This document shows, one piece after another, positions 51,206 to 59,534 of a stretch of 64,000 nt of DNA; the stretch's first letter is position 1, and each line of letters opens with the position of its first letter. The notes beneath the pieces are model-generated. The model searched no databases, was not told where the DNA came from, and saw nothing but the letters and a program-made list of their open reading frames with translations. Source of the stretch: Myxococcaceae bacterium (GTDB taxonomy: Bacteria; Myxococcota_A; Polyangia; Polyangiales; Ga0077539); NCBI GenBank assembly GCA_004297725.1, contig SCUS01000080.1:1-64000 (forward strand). Reading direction: 5' to 3'. Position numbers and translations under genes: made by a program.

Positions 51206-52669
51206 ATGCACCCCGCCGACCGACGCACCGCCCTCCTCACCCTCCTCCTCGCCTGCGCCGGAGCCTCGCTCGGGGCCCTGCTCTCCCTGCTGATCCGCTG
51301 GCAGCTCGCCTTCCCGGGGCGCCCCCTCCCCCTCCTCGGGGCGTTGCTCTATCCCGATCACCACGGCGCCGTCGCGGCCTCTTCCTACCCCGCGCTCTTC
51401 ACCCTCCACGGCACCGTGATGATCTACTTCGCGGTCACCCCGGCGCTCTCCGCCCTCGGCCTCGTCCGCCTTCCCCCGATGGTGGGCCTCCATCGCCCCG
51501 CCCATCCCTTCCTCCACCGCGCCGCCCTCGCGCTCTACGCCCTGGGCTTCTCGCTCCTCCTCCTCGGGCTGCTCTCCCCCTTCGGCGCCCCCGCCTTCGG
51601 CTGGACCGCCTCGGCGCCCCTCAGCACCGCCCGCAGCCCCGGCGCGGGCGCCACCCTCTGGCTCCTCGCGGTCGCCTGCTCGGGCCTCGGCGCCCTCCTC
51701 GGCTCATTCGACATCCTCTCCACCCTCGTGGTCGCCAGGAAGGTCGCCTGGAGCCGACTGCCGCTCTCGGCCTATGGGCACCTCTTCGCCTCTGCCCTCA
51801 ACGCCCTCTTCCTCCCGATACTGCTCGGCGCGCTCGCCCTCCTCTTCAGCGACCGCCACCTCGGAACCGCCCACTTCACCCATCCCCTCCGCCAGGGCGG
51901 CGACCCGCTGGTCTATCAGCACCTCTTCTGGATCTTCGGACACCCCGAGGTCTACATCCTCATCCTCCCGGTATGGGGCGCCCTCAGCGACTCCCTCGCC
52001 CGCGCCGTCGACCGCCCTCCCGCGCTCGCCCGCGCCGTGGTCGCCGCCATGGCCGCGGTCACCCTCCTCAGCAGCCTGGTCTATGGGCACCACCTGCTCA
52101 CCGCGGGGCTCTCCCCGCTGCTCGTCGAGGGCTTCATGGCCCTCACCCTGCTCATCTCGCTCCCCTCCACCGCCTTCGTCGCCTCCTGGGTCGCCACCCT
52201 CCACGGCGCCTCGCTCCGCCCCGACGCGGCCGCCTCGTACAGCCTCGCCGCCGTCGCGATCTTCGTCCTCGGCGGCCTCACCGGGGTCCCGCTCGCGCTG
52301 GTGAGCACCGACCGCTACCTCCACGATTCAGCCTTCGTGGTGGGCCATTTCCATCTGGTCATGGCCGCCACGGTGCTGCTCGGCCTGCTCGCCATGTCCC
52401 AGGACGCCCTCCCCCGACTCGGCATCCGCGCTCCCTCCTTCGCCGTCTCCCGTGCCCACGCCTGGGCCACCGCCCTGGGCGCCCTCGGGGTCTTCCTCCC
52501 GATGCTCCGGCTCGGCCTCGGCGGAGCCCCCCGCCGACTCTACGACCCCTCCCTCTATCGATATCTCTCCCCGCTTCTCTCCTGGCAACGCGCCGCCACC
52601 GCGGCCGCCGCGCTGCTGGTGACCGCCCAGCTCCTCTGGCTCCTGGCCTGGTGGCGGGGACGCCGGTGA
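51206..52669 (+). CDS. Cytochrome c oxidase subunit I (heme-copper oxidase)
   Basis: This 487-residue membrane protein has the low-spin heme and Cu-B ligands: His in LHGTVMIYF, HxxxY in FGHPEVYI, HH in YGHHLLTAG and HFH in VVGHFHLVM. It is shorter than most A-family subunits (about 520-560). GHPEVYI retains the His-Tyr cross-link pair. Its stop overlaps the cytochrome c gene (GTGA). No subunit III or IV gene follows. Confidence 0.92.
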   Translation: MHPADRRTALLTLLLACAGASLGALLSLLIRWQLAFPGRPLPLLGALLYPDHHGAVAASSYPALFTLHGTVMIYFAVTPALSALGLVRLPPMVGLHRPAHPFLHRAALALYALGFSLLLLGLLSPFGAPAFGWTASAPLSTARSPGAGATLWLLAVACSGLGALLGSFDILSTLVVARKVAWSRLPLSAYGHLFASALNALFLPILLGALALLFSDRHLGTAHFTHPLRQGGDPLVYQHLFWIFGHPEVYILILPVWGALSDSLARAVDRPPALARAVVAAMAAVTLLSSLVYGHHLLTAGLSPLLVEGFMALTLLISLPSTAFVASWVATLHGASLRPDAAASYSLAAVAIFVLGGLTGVPLALVSTDRYLHDSAFVVGHFHLVMAATVLLGLLAMSQDALPRLGIRAPSFAVSRAHAWATALGALGVFLPMLRLGLGGAPRRLYDPSLYRYLSPLLSWQRAATAAAALLVTAQLLWLLAWWRGRR

Positions 52670-53505
52670 AGGTCGCCCCCGCGCTCAGCGCCGCGATGCT
52701 CGTGGGCACCGTCGCCGCGGGGTGGATCTCCACAGGACAACCGCTCCGTCTCCATTGGACAAGCACCGTCCAGGCGACGCCCCCGAGCGCGGACCTCACC
52801 CTCCCCGATCGGGTGGTCTCCGTGGAGACGCTGAGGGAGGGCTTTGTGACCTATCAGCGCCGCTGCGCGGGCTGCCACGGCGACGAGGGCGACGGCCGCG
52901 GCGTTTCGGGCGTCGGGCTCTCACCCCCTCCAAGGGACTTCACCCGAGGCGCCTTCAAGTTCGCCGCGGTGCCTTCAGGCTCGCTCCCTCGCGACGAGGA
53001 CCTCGCCCGCACCATCCGCCACGGCCTCGCCGGAACCGCGATGCTCCCGTGGTCCCTCGGCGAGCGGGAGCTCGACTCGGTGGTGCAGTACCTCAAGACC
53101 TTCTCTCCCCGCTGGCGCCGGGAGCGCCCTCCTCCCCTCTCGGAGCTCGCGACCTCCCCCGACCCATGGCGCTCGGACCCCGAAGGGGCCATTCGCGAGG
53201 GCGAGCGGATCTACCATCGAGAGGCCCTCTGCTCGACCTGCCACCCGGCCTACGCCCCGGTCGCTGCGCGTCGCCCGGACCCTGGCGCCCCGGTGATGCA
53301 GTTCGAGCCTGCCTACAACACCTGGGTGCTCTCTCCCGACTTCCGTCGTCACCCGATGCGCGCCGGGCGCACCCTCGACGCGCTCCACCGCACCATCGCC
53401 TTCGGCCTCGGCGGAACCCCGATGCCCACCTGGCAGGGCGCCCTCCCCGACCGCTCGCTCTGGGCGCTGGCCTACTACGTCCGCTCGCTCACGCCGTCCT
53501 GGTGA
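52666..53505 (+). CDS. Membrane-anchored diheme cytochrome c
   Basis: This 279-residue protein has an N-terminal hydrophobic anchor and two CxxCH heme sites, CAGCH and CSTCH. TAMLPW and GTPMPTW contain plausible axial Met ligands. It is probably the electron donor to the oxidase encoded just upstream. Start is GTG at 52666, within the subunit I stop. It overlaps the opposite-strand gene by 17 bp at its end. Confidence 0.9.
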   Translation: MKVAPALSAAMLVGTVAAGWISTGQPLRLHWTSTVQATPPSADLTLPDRVVSVETLREGFVTYQRRCAGCHGDEGDGRGVSGVGLSPPPRDFTRGAFKFAAVPSGSLPRDEDLARTIRHGLAGTAMLPWSLGERELDSVVQYLKTFSPRWRRERPPPLSELATSPDPWRSDPEGAIREGERIYHREALCSTCHPAYAPVAARRPDPGAPVMQFEPAYNTWVLSPDFRRHPMRAGRTLDALHRTIAFGLGGTPMPTWQGALPDRSLWALAYYVRSLTPSW

Positions 53506-53785
53506 TGGCCTCGAACTCGCGTTCGAGGAAGTCTTCGATCTTCGAGCGGAAGGGCCTCGCGAAGAAGGGGAGGTGGAGCGTCACCGCGATGTCCGTTGGC
53601 TCGATGGAGAGCTGCCCGTCGGCCCCGCGGTAGCTCCCCTCGGCGGTGTTCGCGGAGGTCCACCGGTAGTGCGAGCCCACGTCGAGGTGCGGATAGCGCG
53701 CGGTGTAGAGCGCCACCTGCGCGTCGATGCGCGCTCGAAGGCTCTCCACCGTCGAGCCGTGACGCCTGCGGAATTCGATCTTCAT
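53489..53785 (-). CDS. Polyhydroxyalkanoic acid system family protein
   Basis: This 98-residue protein (MKIEFRRRHGSTVESLRARI) resembles the small PHA-granule-region family, whose members occur near polyhydroxyalkanoate genes and have no known activity. No signal peptide or membrane span is seen. It overlaps the cytochrome c gene tail-to-tail by 17 bp and diverges from the photolyase gene. Confidence 0.7.
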   Translation of the reverse strand: MKIEFRRRHGSTVESLRARIDAQVALYTARYPHLDVGSHYRWTSANTAEGSYRGADGQLSIEPTDIAVTLHLPFFARPFRSKIEDFLEREFEAITRTA

Positions 53786-53876
53786 CGTGGCTCAACCTGC
53801 GCGCCGCCTCCTCCGTCGTCAATCTTCGGACGTGCGCTGCCACTGCCCGCCTCGCGGCATCATCCAAGCAGCACCG

Positions 53877-55271
53877 ATGCATCGCCCCCTGGTCTGGTTT
53901 CGCCGCGACCTGCGCGCCGACGACAACACCGCCCTCCTCGCCGCCGCCGAGCGCTCCGACGACGGCCTCGTGGCGCTCTACGTCGTCTCCCCTGGAGAGT
54001 GGCGCTCCCACGACGACGCCCCGGTCAAGGTCGACCTCTGGCTGCGCAGCGTGGCGCTCCTCTCGGAGACCCTCGGGGCGCTCCACATCCCGCTGCTCGT
54101 CGAGACCGCCGACACGCCGGGTGATGTCCCTGCCCTGGTGCGGCGCGTGGCGAGAGAGCACGGCTGCACCGAGGTTCACGCCAACCGCGAGTACGAGGTC
54201 GACGAGTCGCGGCGAGACGCGGCCGTGCGCGAGGCGCTGGGGATGCCGCTGCACCTCCACGACGACCGGGTGCTGCTCCCTCCAGGCAGCGTCCGCACCC
54301 AATCCGACACGGCCTATACGGTGTTCACTCCCTTCAAGCGACGATGGCTCGAGGCGCTCACCGCGGCGCCCCCGTCGCCCCGCCCGGCGCCTCCTCCCCA
54401 GAGGCCCATCAGGGACATCCGAGCGGGAGCGGTGCCATCGAGGGTGGAGGGCTTCAGCTCGACGATCGACCCGGGGCTCTGGCCCGCCGGAGAGCCCGCT
54501 GCCGCACGGCGCCTCGAGGCCTTCACCGCGAGCTCGTTGCGCGGATATCGCACCGGGCGGGACCTCCCTTCCATCGACGGAACGAGCGGTCTCTCTCCCT
54601 ACCTCGCCGCCGGCGTGATCTCCCCTCGACGCTGCCTCGCCGCGGCGATGAAGACCCATGGGGAGGGCCCCGACACATGGATCTCCGAGCTCTGCTGGAG
54701 GGATTTCTACACCCACGTGATGGTGGCCTTTCCGAGGGTGAGCATGGGCCGCGCGTTTCGCCCGGAGACCGATCGGGTGCCCTGGAGGAGCGCCCCCGAC
54801 GAGCTCGCCCGCTGGCGCTCTGGGGAGACGGGCTATCCCCTGGTGGACGCCGCGATGCGACAGCTCCTCGCCACCGGATGGATGCACAACCGGCTACGGA
54901 TGCTGGTGGCGATGTTTCTCAGCAAGGACCTCCTGATCGACTGGCGCGAGGGGGAGCGCTTCTTCATGCGCCACCTGGTGGACGGCGACCTCGCGGCCAA
55001 CAACGGCGGCTGGCAGTGGTCGTCCTCGACCGGAACCGACGCGCAGCCGTACTTTCGTATCTTCAATCCATATACGCAGGCCAGCCGATATGACCCGGAT
55101 GGGGAGTTCGTTCGCCGGTGGGTTCCGGAGCTGCGCTCCTTGGACAAGCGGGCGCTTCTCAACATGGAGAAGATGGGCCCGCTGGAGCGCAGGAGGCTGG
55201 GCTATCCGGAGGCGATGGTCGACCACGCCGCCGCGAGGGCGCGCACGCTGTCAGCCTTCAAGGGGCTCTGA
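53877..55271 (+). CDS. phrB: Deoxyribodipyrimidine photolyase
   Basis: This 464-residue protein has an N-terminal alpha/beta antenna domain (PLVWFRRDLRADDNTAL) and a FAD-binding domain with WISELCWRDFY, TGYPLVDAAMRQL, GWMHNRLRMLVAMFLSKDLL and NNGGWQWSSSTGTDAQPYFRIF-type motifs (given here in parts). It repairs UV pyrimidine dimers with blue light. ATG at 53877 is preferred over a start 90 bp upstream. Confidence 0.95.
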   Translation: MHRPLVWFRRDLRADDNTALLAAAERSDDGLVALYVVSPGEWRSHDDAPVKVDLWLRSVALLSETLGALHIPLLVETADTPGDVPALVRRVAREHGCTEVHANREYEVDESRRDAAVREALGMPLHLHDDRVLLPPGSVRTQSDTAYTVFTPFKRRWLEALTAAPPSPRPAPPPQRPIRDIRAGAVPSRVEGFSSTIDPGLWPAGEPAAARRLEAFTASSLRGYRTGRDLPSIDGTSGLSPYLAAGVISPRRCLAAAMKTHGEGPDTWISELCWRDFYTHVMVAFPRVSMGRAFRPETDRVPWRSAPDELARWRSGETGYPLVDAAMRQLLATGWMHNRLRMLVAMFLSKDLLIDWREGERFFMRHLVDGDLAANNGGWQWSSSTGTDAQPYFRIFNPYTQASRYDPDGEFVRRWVPELRSLDKRALLNMEKMGPLERRRLGYPEAMVDHAAARARTLSAFKGL

Positions 55272-55285
55272 GGGAAACCGACGGA

Positions 55286-55675
55286 CTACTTCACCTGGGC
55301 CTTCATCTGGCCTGGCATGGTCACTTCGATGACGCCGCCCCAGGTGCACATGCACTTCGAGGTGGCGTTGAGCGCGGGCAGCATCTTGACCTTCACCATG
55401 GGGGCGCCCGGCACCCACGGCGCGGGGATGACCGGCATGCACGGCATCGGCGTCAGCACGCCCAGGGCCGCCGCGGTGGCCGCCGCGACCGTCGGGTTCG
55501 CCATCGAGTTGCACATCCCGAAGGGGGGGATGTTCTTCACCGGAACCTGATCGGCGACGTTGGCGATGGGCTGGGTGGTGCCCGAGACGCCCTTCTCGGG
55601 AGTGACGAGCAGCGAGGAGGGCGCGAGGCCGAAGCTGCACTTGAGGAGGGCACCGTTGGCGACGAGAGGTGGCAT
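55286..55675 (-). CDS. DUF4280/PAAR-like protein
   Basis: This 129-residue protein begins MPPLVANGALLKCSFG and has NIPPFGMCNSMANP, PMPCMPVI and CMCTWGGVIEV. This fits DUF4280, a Cys/Pro-containing PAAR-like tip domain linked to type VI secretion or contractile injection systems. No T6SS genes are in the window, so it is an orphan. Confidence 0.8.
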   Translation of the reverse strand: MPPLVANGALLKCSFGLAPSSLLVTPEKGVSGTTQPIANVADQVPVKNIPPFGMCNSMANPTVAAATAAALGVLTPMPCMPVIPAPWVPGAPMVKVKMLPALNATSKCMCTWGGVIEVTMPGQMKAQVK

Positions 55676-55720
55676 CGCGAAGCTCCGTTCAGGCGTCGGG
55701 TTCTATCACGGGCCGATGGG

Positions 55721-57466
55721 TCAGCCGTCGGCCACGAGGCGTCGGCCGAGCACGGTCTCGTTGCCGTCGGCGTCGCGGGCGACCACCTCGACGGCGTGGG
55801 TGCAGCCGTCGCGCACCGGGAGCGTCACCTCGCCGTCGAAGCCCGGCCCCGGGCAGCCCGGGTAGTTGGGGTAGATCGCGCACACGTCCGCTCGCGCCCC
55901 GCTGCGAGGGAGGGTGGCGACCATGGCGCCGTCGACGCGGACCATCACCGACGAGAGGGCGGCGTTGTCGAGGGCCCACCCGGCGACTCGGAAGCGACCG
56001 CCCGAGGCGCGGGCGGTGCTCGCGGCGGAGGGTGCGTCGAGGGCGCCGAAGGGAGCGCGGCGGCGGGTGACCATGTCCATGAGCGAGCGCACGGTGTCGA
56101 AGCTGCCGAGGGTGAGGTAGGAGCGGCCGCGCACGGTGGCTCCGGCGGCGATGCCGAAGGACTGCCGGGGGCGGACGTTGTGGAAGTAGGGAGCGCCGGT
56201 GCCGCTGCCTTCCCAGGCCTGGAAGTCCCGGCCGGCGTGGTCCATGGAGAGGCCGACGCCGTAGTCGCGGGCGCGGTGCTGCCAGGTGACCCACGGGCCG
56301 GCGCTGCGGAAGTTGGCGTAGACGAAGCCGTCGTTGGCGGGGTTGTTCACCGTGATGGGCGTCCCTGCCGAGTCGAGGAGCAGCGGGAGGTCCGTGGAGG
56401 GGCCGCCGTGGCCTACGTAGAGGGTGGGAAACTCCTGCTCCGTGGGCAGGTGCGAGATGGACTCCTGGGAGGTGATCTCCATGGAGACCTCGACGACGTT
56501 GCTGTGCACGAAGCGAAAGCCGAGGGTGTAGGTCACGCCGGCCTCGACCGCGGCCGGGGGGCAGGCCGAGCGGCGGCAGTCGGGGGCGTCCCAGTCGGGG
56601 TTCCACTGGGTGGGGCGCACCTCGACGACCATGCGGTCGCCCTCGAGGCCGCTGCGCAGCACCCGGGCGCCGTGGTTGCACTCGTCGCCGCCCTGCACCG
56701 GGTCCCAGCCCAGGTAGGTGATGGAGTTGCCGCAGGGGTTGGTCCCGGCGCAGGAGGCGTCGCGGGCGCACCGCTGAAACTGCCGCTGCGGATCGTAGAG
56801 GGCGACCTGAAGCTCCCTCCCGGTGTCGTTGGCGTCGATGGTGTTGGAGGCAGGCGAACCCTGCTGACCGAAGAACACCACCGAGCCTCCCCAGTCGAGC
56901 CGCACCGCGATCTCCGCGACCCCGGAAGGACCCGAGAGGTAGAGGTCCCGGTGGGCTCCGGAGGCGACCATGCGGGTGGTCGGGACGCCGACGGTGGCAA
57001 GACCGGTGGAGGCCCACGGGTCGGCGTCGGGGGGAGGCGCCGGCAGCGTCGGGCACACGCGCACCGGCGGAACATCGGGGGAATCGACGCCGACATCGCG
57101 GATGGGAGGGACATCGACGGCAGGAGGGACATCGATGGCAGGAGGAACATCGATGGCCGCAGGGACGTCGAGCGCGGGAGGGACGTCGATGGCAGGAGGG
57201 ACGTCGACGGAAGGAGGGACGTCACGGACGGAAGGGACGTCGATGGCCGCAGGGACGTCACGGACGGGAGGGACATCGACGGAAGGAGGGATGTCGAGCA
57301 CGAGAGGGACGTCACGGAGGAGCGGGACGTCGGCGCCCGCATCGACCGTCGCGCTGCCTGCGTCGTCGGCGTCCTTCAGCGCCCCTGCGTCGTCGGGCAC
57401 CACCATCGCGGGCTCGGCCGCGCAGCCCCACAGCACCGCGACCCCTGACAGCCACCTGAACGCCAT
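55721..57466 (-). CDS. Lipoprotein with IDVPPA repeat linker, unknown domain
   Basis: This 581-residue protein has a signal with lipobox VAVLWGC, a 100-residue linker of DVPPAI/DVPPSV repeats, and a large domain of beta character (RVRVCPTLPAPPPDADPW, RDLYLSGPSGVAEIAVRLDW, NVRPRQSFGIAAG). It ends in an Ig-like segment (FRVAGWALDNAALSSVMVRV). No catalytic motif is recognised. It is probably an outer-surface protein. MAFRWLSG at 57466 is chosen over 57481. Confidence 0.8.
   Translation of the reverse strand: MAFRWLSGVAVLWGCAAEPAMVVPDDAGALKDADDAGSATVDAGADVPLLRDVPLVLDIPPSVDVPPVRDVPAAIDVPSVRDVPPSVDVPPAIDVPPALDVPAAIDVPPAIDVPPAVDVPPIRDVGVDSPDVPPVRVCPTLPAPPPDADPWASTGLATVGVPTTRMVASGAHRDLYLSGPSGVAEIAVRLDWGGSVVFFGQQGSPASNTIDANDTGRELQVALYDPQRQFQRCARDASCAGTNPCGNSITYLGWDPVQGGDECNHGARVLRSGLEGDRMVVEVRPTQWNPDWDAPDCRRSACPPAAVEAGVTYTLGFRFVHSNVVEVSMEITSQESISHLPTEQEFPTLYVGHGGPSTDLPLLLDSAGTPITVNNPANDGFVYANFRSAGPWVTWQHRARDYGVGLSMDHAGRDFQAWEGSGTGAPYFHNVRPRQSFGIAAGATVRGRSYLTLGSFDTVRSLMDMVTRRRAPFGALDAPSAASTARASGGRFRVAGWALDNAALSSVMVRVDGAMVATLPRSGARADVCAIYPNYPGCPGPGFDGEVTLPVRDGCTHAVEVVARDADGNETVLGRRLVADG
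57104..57331. repeat. About 12 18-bp tandem units in the IDVPPA linker
   Basis: Units such as GGAGGGACATCGACGGCA recur with an 18-bp period (six codons). The array is more diverged than the one at 13490-13579, with GCAGGGACGTC variants. Confidence 0.85.
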
Positions 57467-57559
57467 GCCTGCTCTGCTCACGCGGGCAGTCTCTCATGAC
57501 TCCCCGTTCGTCGGCGGTTGCGACGCGGTCGCCGACATGCGCTATCACCCCCCTCGCAC

Positions 57560-58501
57560 ATGACCACTGCCCGCATCGGCGTCGTGCTCAACGCCAACGC
57601 TGGACGCACCCGCCGCGACCCCGGCCTCGCCGACCGGCTCCGCGCGAAGCTCTCCCACGACGACCTCCTGGTGGCCACGCGCTCACCCGATGAGCTCTCC
57701 GCCGCGGCCGAGCGCTTCCGCGCTCACGGCGTGACCCTGCTCGCGGTGGTCGGAGGCGACGGGAGCGCGAGCGTCACGCTGTCGGCCTTCGCGCGGCACT
57801 ACGGGCCCGCCCCGCTGCCGCCGGTCGCCCTGCTCCGCGGCGGAACCATGAACACCGTCGCCAACGGCTGCGACACCCCCCGCGGCAATCCCCTCTCGTT
57901 GCTTACGTCGCTGGTAAAACGGGCGCGCTCGGGCCACGGGCTGCGCACCTCGCTGCGCTCCACCATCGCGATCGGCGACCGCTTCGGGTTCCTCTTCGGG
58001 ACGGGCGTGGTCGAGGGCTTCCTGCACGCCTACTACGCCAACGGCACGCCGACGCCGCTCAGCGCCGCGGGGGTGCTGGCGCGCGGCGTGGCCTCGGCGG
58101 TGGTGGGCGGTCCGCTGGTGCGCCGCATCGCCGCCCCCTGCCGCGCCTCGGTGGACTTCGCCGACGGAGCGCACTGGCCCCTGCAGGACTACCTCACCCT
58201 CGCCGCCGGCACCGTCGACCAGATCGGCCTGGGGTTTCGCCCCTTCCTGCGCTGCGACGAGCGCCCGGAGAGCTTCCACCTGCTGGGCATCTACGCCCCG
58301 GTGGTGGACCTCGCTCGCGAGCTCCCGCGCATCCGCCTCGCTCGCCCCATGCGCCCCGGCCACGCGCTCGACCGGGTCAGCGACCACGCGACGATCCGCT
58401 TCGAGAGCGGCCTCGCGCGCTACATGCTCGACGGCGAGCTCTTCGAGACCCCAGGCGACCTCACGCTCACCGCCGGGCCGACCATCGCCGTCGTGCGCTG
58501 A
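57560..58501 (+). CDS. Diacylglycerol/lipid kinase family protein
   Basis: This 313-residue protein has LNANAGRTR, VVGGDGSAS (GGDG nucleotide-binding motif) and LLRGGTMNTVANG, the catalytic domain of the DAGK/sphingosine-kinase fold. It probably phosphorylates a lipid or lipid-like alcohol at the membrane. It ends before a strong hairpin terminator. Confidence 0.88.
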   Translation: MTTARIGVVLNANAGRTRRDPGLADRLRAKLSHDDLLVATRSPDELSAAAERFRAHGVTLLAVVGGDGSASVTLSAFARHYGPAPLPPVALLRGGTMNTVANGCDTPRGNPLSLLTSLVKRARSGHGLRTSLRSTIAIGDRFGFLFGTGVVEGFLHAYYANGTPTPLSAAGVLARGVASAVVGGPLVRRIAAPCRASVDFADGAHWPLQDYLTLAAGTVDQIGLGFRPFLRCDERPESFHLLGIYAPVVDLARELPRIRLARPMRPGHALDRVSDHATIRFESGLARYMLDGELFETPGDLTLTAGPTIAVVR

Positions 58502-58537
58502 CGAGCCCCGCCGGGCTCTCCCTCGGCACCCATGAAA

Positions 58538-58568
58538 AGGCCCCGTTTCCTGGGAGGAAACGAGGCCT
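58538..58568. terminator. Bidirectional hairpin terminator
   Basis: AGGCCCCGTTTCC (58538-58550) pairs with GGAAACGAGGCCT (58556-58568) with one mismatch and a 5-nt loop. It is preceded by AAAA and followed by TCTTCTTCT. It can end the kinase gene on + and the tRNA transcript on -. Confidence 0.75.
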
Positions 58569-58579
58569 CTTCTTCTCTG

Positions 58580-58653
58580 TACCGGCGGTCGGAATTGAAC
58601 CAACGACCTTGGGATTATGATTCCCCTGCTCTAACCGACTGAGCTACACCGGC
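58580..58653 (-). tRNA. tRNA-Met (CAU), elongator type
   Basis: The minus strand folds as a cloverleaf: acceptor GCCGGTG with CGCCGGT and A73, D arm GCTCAGTCGGTTAGAGC, anticodon loop ATCATAA with CAT, and T arm GTTGG-TTCAATT-CCGAC. Position 1-72 is a G-U wobble, as in some Gram-positive elongator Met tRNAs, and 27-43 is G-A. No CCA is encoded. tRNA-Ile(CAU, modified) is the alternative. The G1-U72 pair and the missing C1-A72 type mismatch argue against initiator tRNA. Confidence 0.9.
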
Positions 58654-58751
58654 ATCGGGGCGCGCAATCTACCGATCCACGGCGCCGTGTCAAACATTTC
58701 CTCGCCTCGGGGCGCACCTTTCGCGCCTTCCTGCGCCACGGCCGATGGGGC

Positions 58752-58757
58752 TATAAC
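58752..58757 (+). promoter_or_regulatory. -10 element for the Crp-like regulator
   Basis: TATAAC lies 19 bp before the ATG at 58776. The -35 region at about 58728-58734 (TTCCTG) is weak. The start would be near 58764. Confidence 0.35.
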
Positions 58758-58775
58758 CCCACCCACTACCCACCG

Positions 58776-59435
58776 ATGAGCGACATCTCCCCGAACGAAC
58801 GTGACCGGCTGCTCGAGCACTTCGGTCGCCGCTACGCCAACGGCGAGGTGATCTTCCGCGAGGGCGACCCCGCCCGCGAGGTGTTCATGCTGCAGGAGGG
58901 CCGGGTGCGCGTCGCCAAGCGGGTGCGCAACGTCGAGCGCTCGATGCACATCCTCAAGCCCGGCGACCTCTTCGGCGAGGTGGCCCTGGTCCCGGGATCG
59001 CTCCGCAACGGCAGCGCCTTCGCCCTCTCCGACGTCGTCGTGCTGGCGCTCGACCCCGACACCTTCACCCAGCTCCTCTCCGGCAGCCCCGCGGTCGCCA
59101 CGCGCCTCGTGCAGCAGCTCGTGCGTCGGCTGCGCGACTCCGAAGACCAGCTCGAGAACGTGCTGCTGCGCGACCCCACCTCCAAGGTCGTCAACACCCT
59201 GCTCAAGCTCGCCGCCGAGACCGGGCGCACCTCCGGCGGCGCGCAGATCGCCGTGTCCCCGCTCGAGCTCTCCGCCCGCGCCTCCCTCGACGTCGACGCG
59301 GTCAAGCGCGCGGTGCTCCAGCTCCGCGAGCTGCAGTACATCCGCATCGCCGAGGAGAAGGTCGCCATCGACGACATCGACGCACTGCGACGCCTCTACA
59401 CCCTGCTCGGCATGCACGAGCAGGTGCGCGGCTGA
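58776..59435 (+). CDS. Crp/Fnr-like cyclic-nucleotide-binding regulator
   Basis: This 219-residue protein has a cyclic-nucleotide-binding beta-roll (GEVIFREGDPAREVFMLQEG, LKPGDLFGEVALVPG), a dimerisation helix, and a C-terminal winged helix (LSARASLDVDAVKRAVLQLRELQYI). The helix-turn-helix is weak compared with Crp. It stands alone between the tRNA gene and the TPR-protein gene. Confidence 0.85.
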   Translation: MSDISPNERDRLLEHFGRRYANGEVIFREGDPAREVFMLQEGRVRVAKRVRNVERSMHILKPGDLFGEVALVPGSLRNGSAFALSDVVVLALDPDTFTQLLSGSPAVATRLVQQLVRRLRDSEDQLENVLLRDPTSKVVNTLLKLAAETGRTSGGAQIAVSPLELSARASLDVDAVKRAVLQLRELQYIRIAEEKVAIDDIDALRRLYTLLGMHEQVRG

Positions 59436-59469
59436 CAGCCCTCACCCCGGGCAATTGTCAAATTCCGGG

Positions 59470-59498
59470 TTGACCCTTCCCGGAGCCTTCGGTTAGAT
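59470..59498 (+). promoter_or_regulatory. Promoter of the TPR/RodZ-like/recO operon
   Basis: TTGACC (59470-59475) and TTAGAT (59493-59498) are 17 bp apart. The predicted start is near 59505, about 30 nt before the ATG at 59535. Confidence 0.55.
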
Positions 59499-59534
59499 GC
59501 GGCGCTCTACGGCCGTGGTCAGAAACGTGACGTG

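Noticed and set aside
58580-58653. Initiator tRNA-fMet
   Set aside because: The anticodon stem lacks the three consecutive G-C pairs in the initiator arrangement, and the 1-72 pair is G-U not the C-A mismatch.
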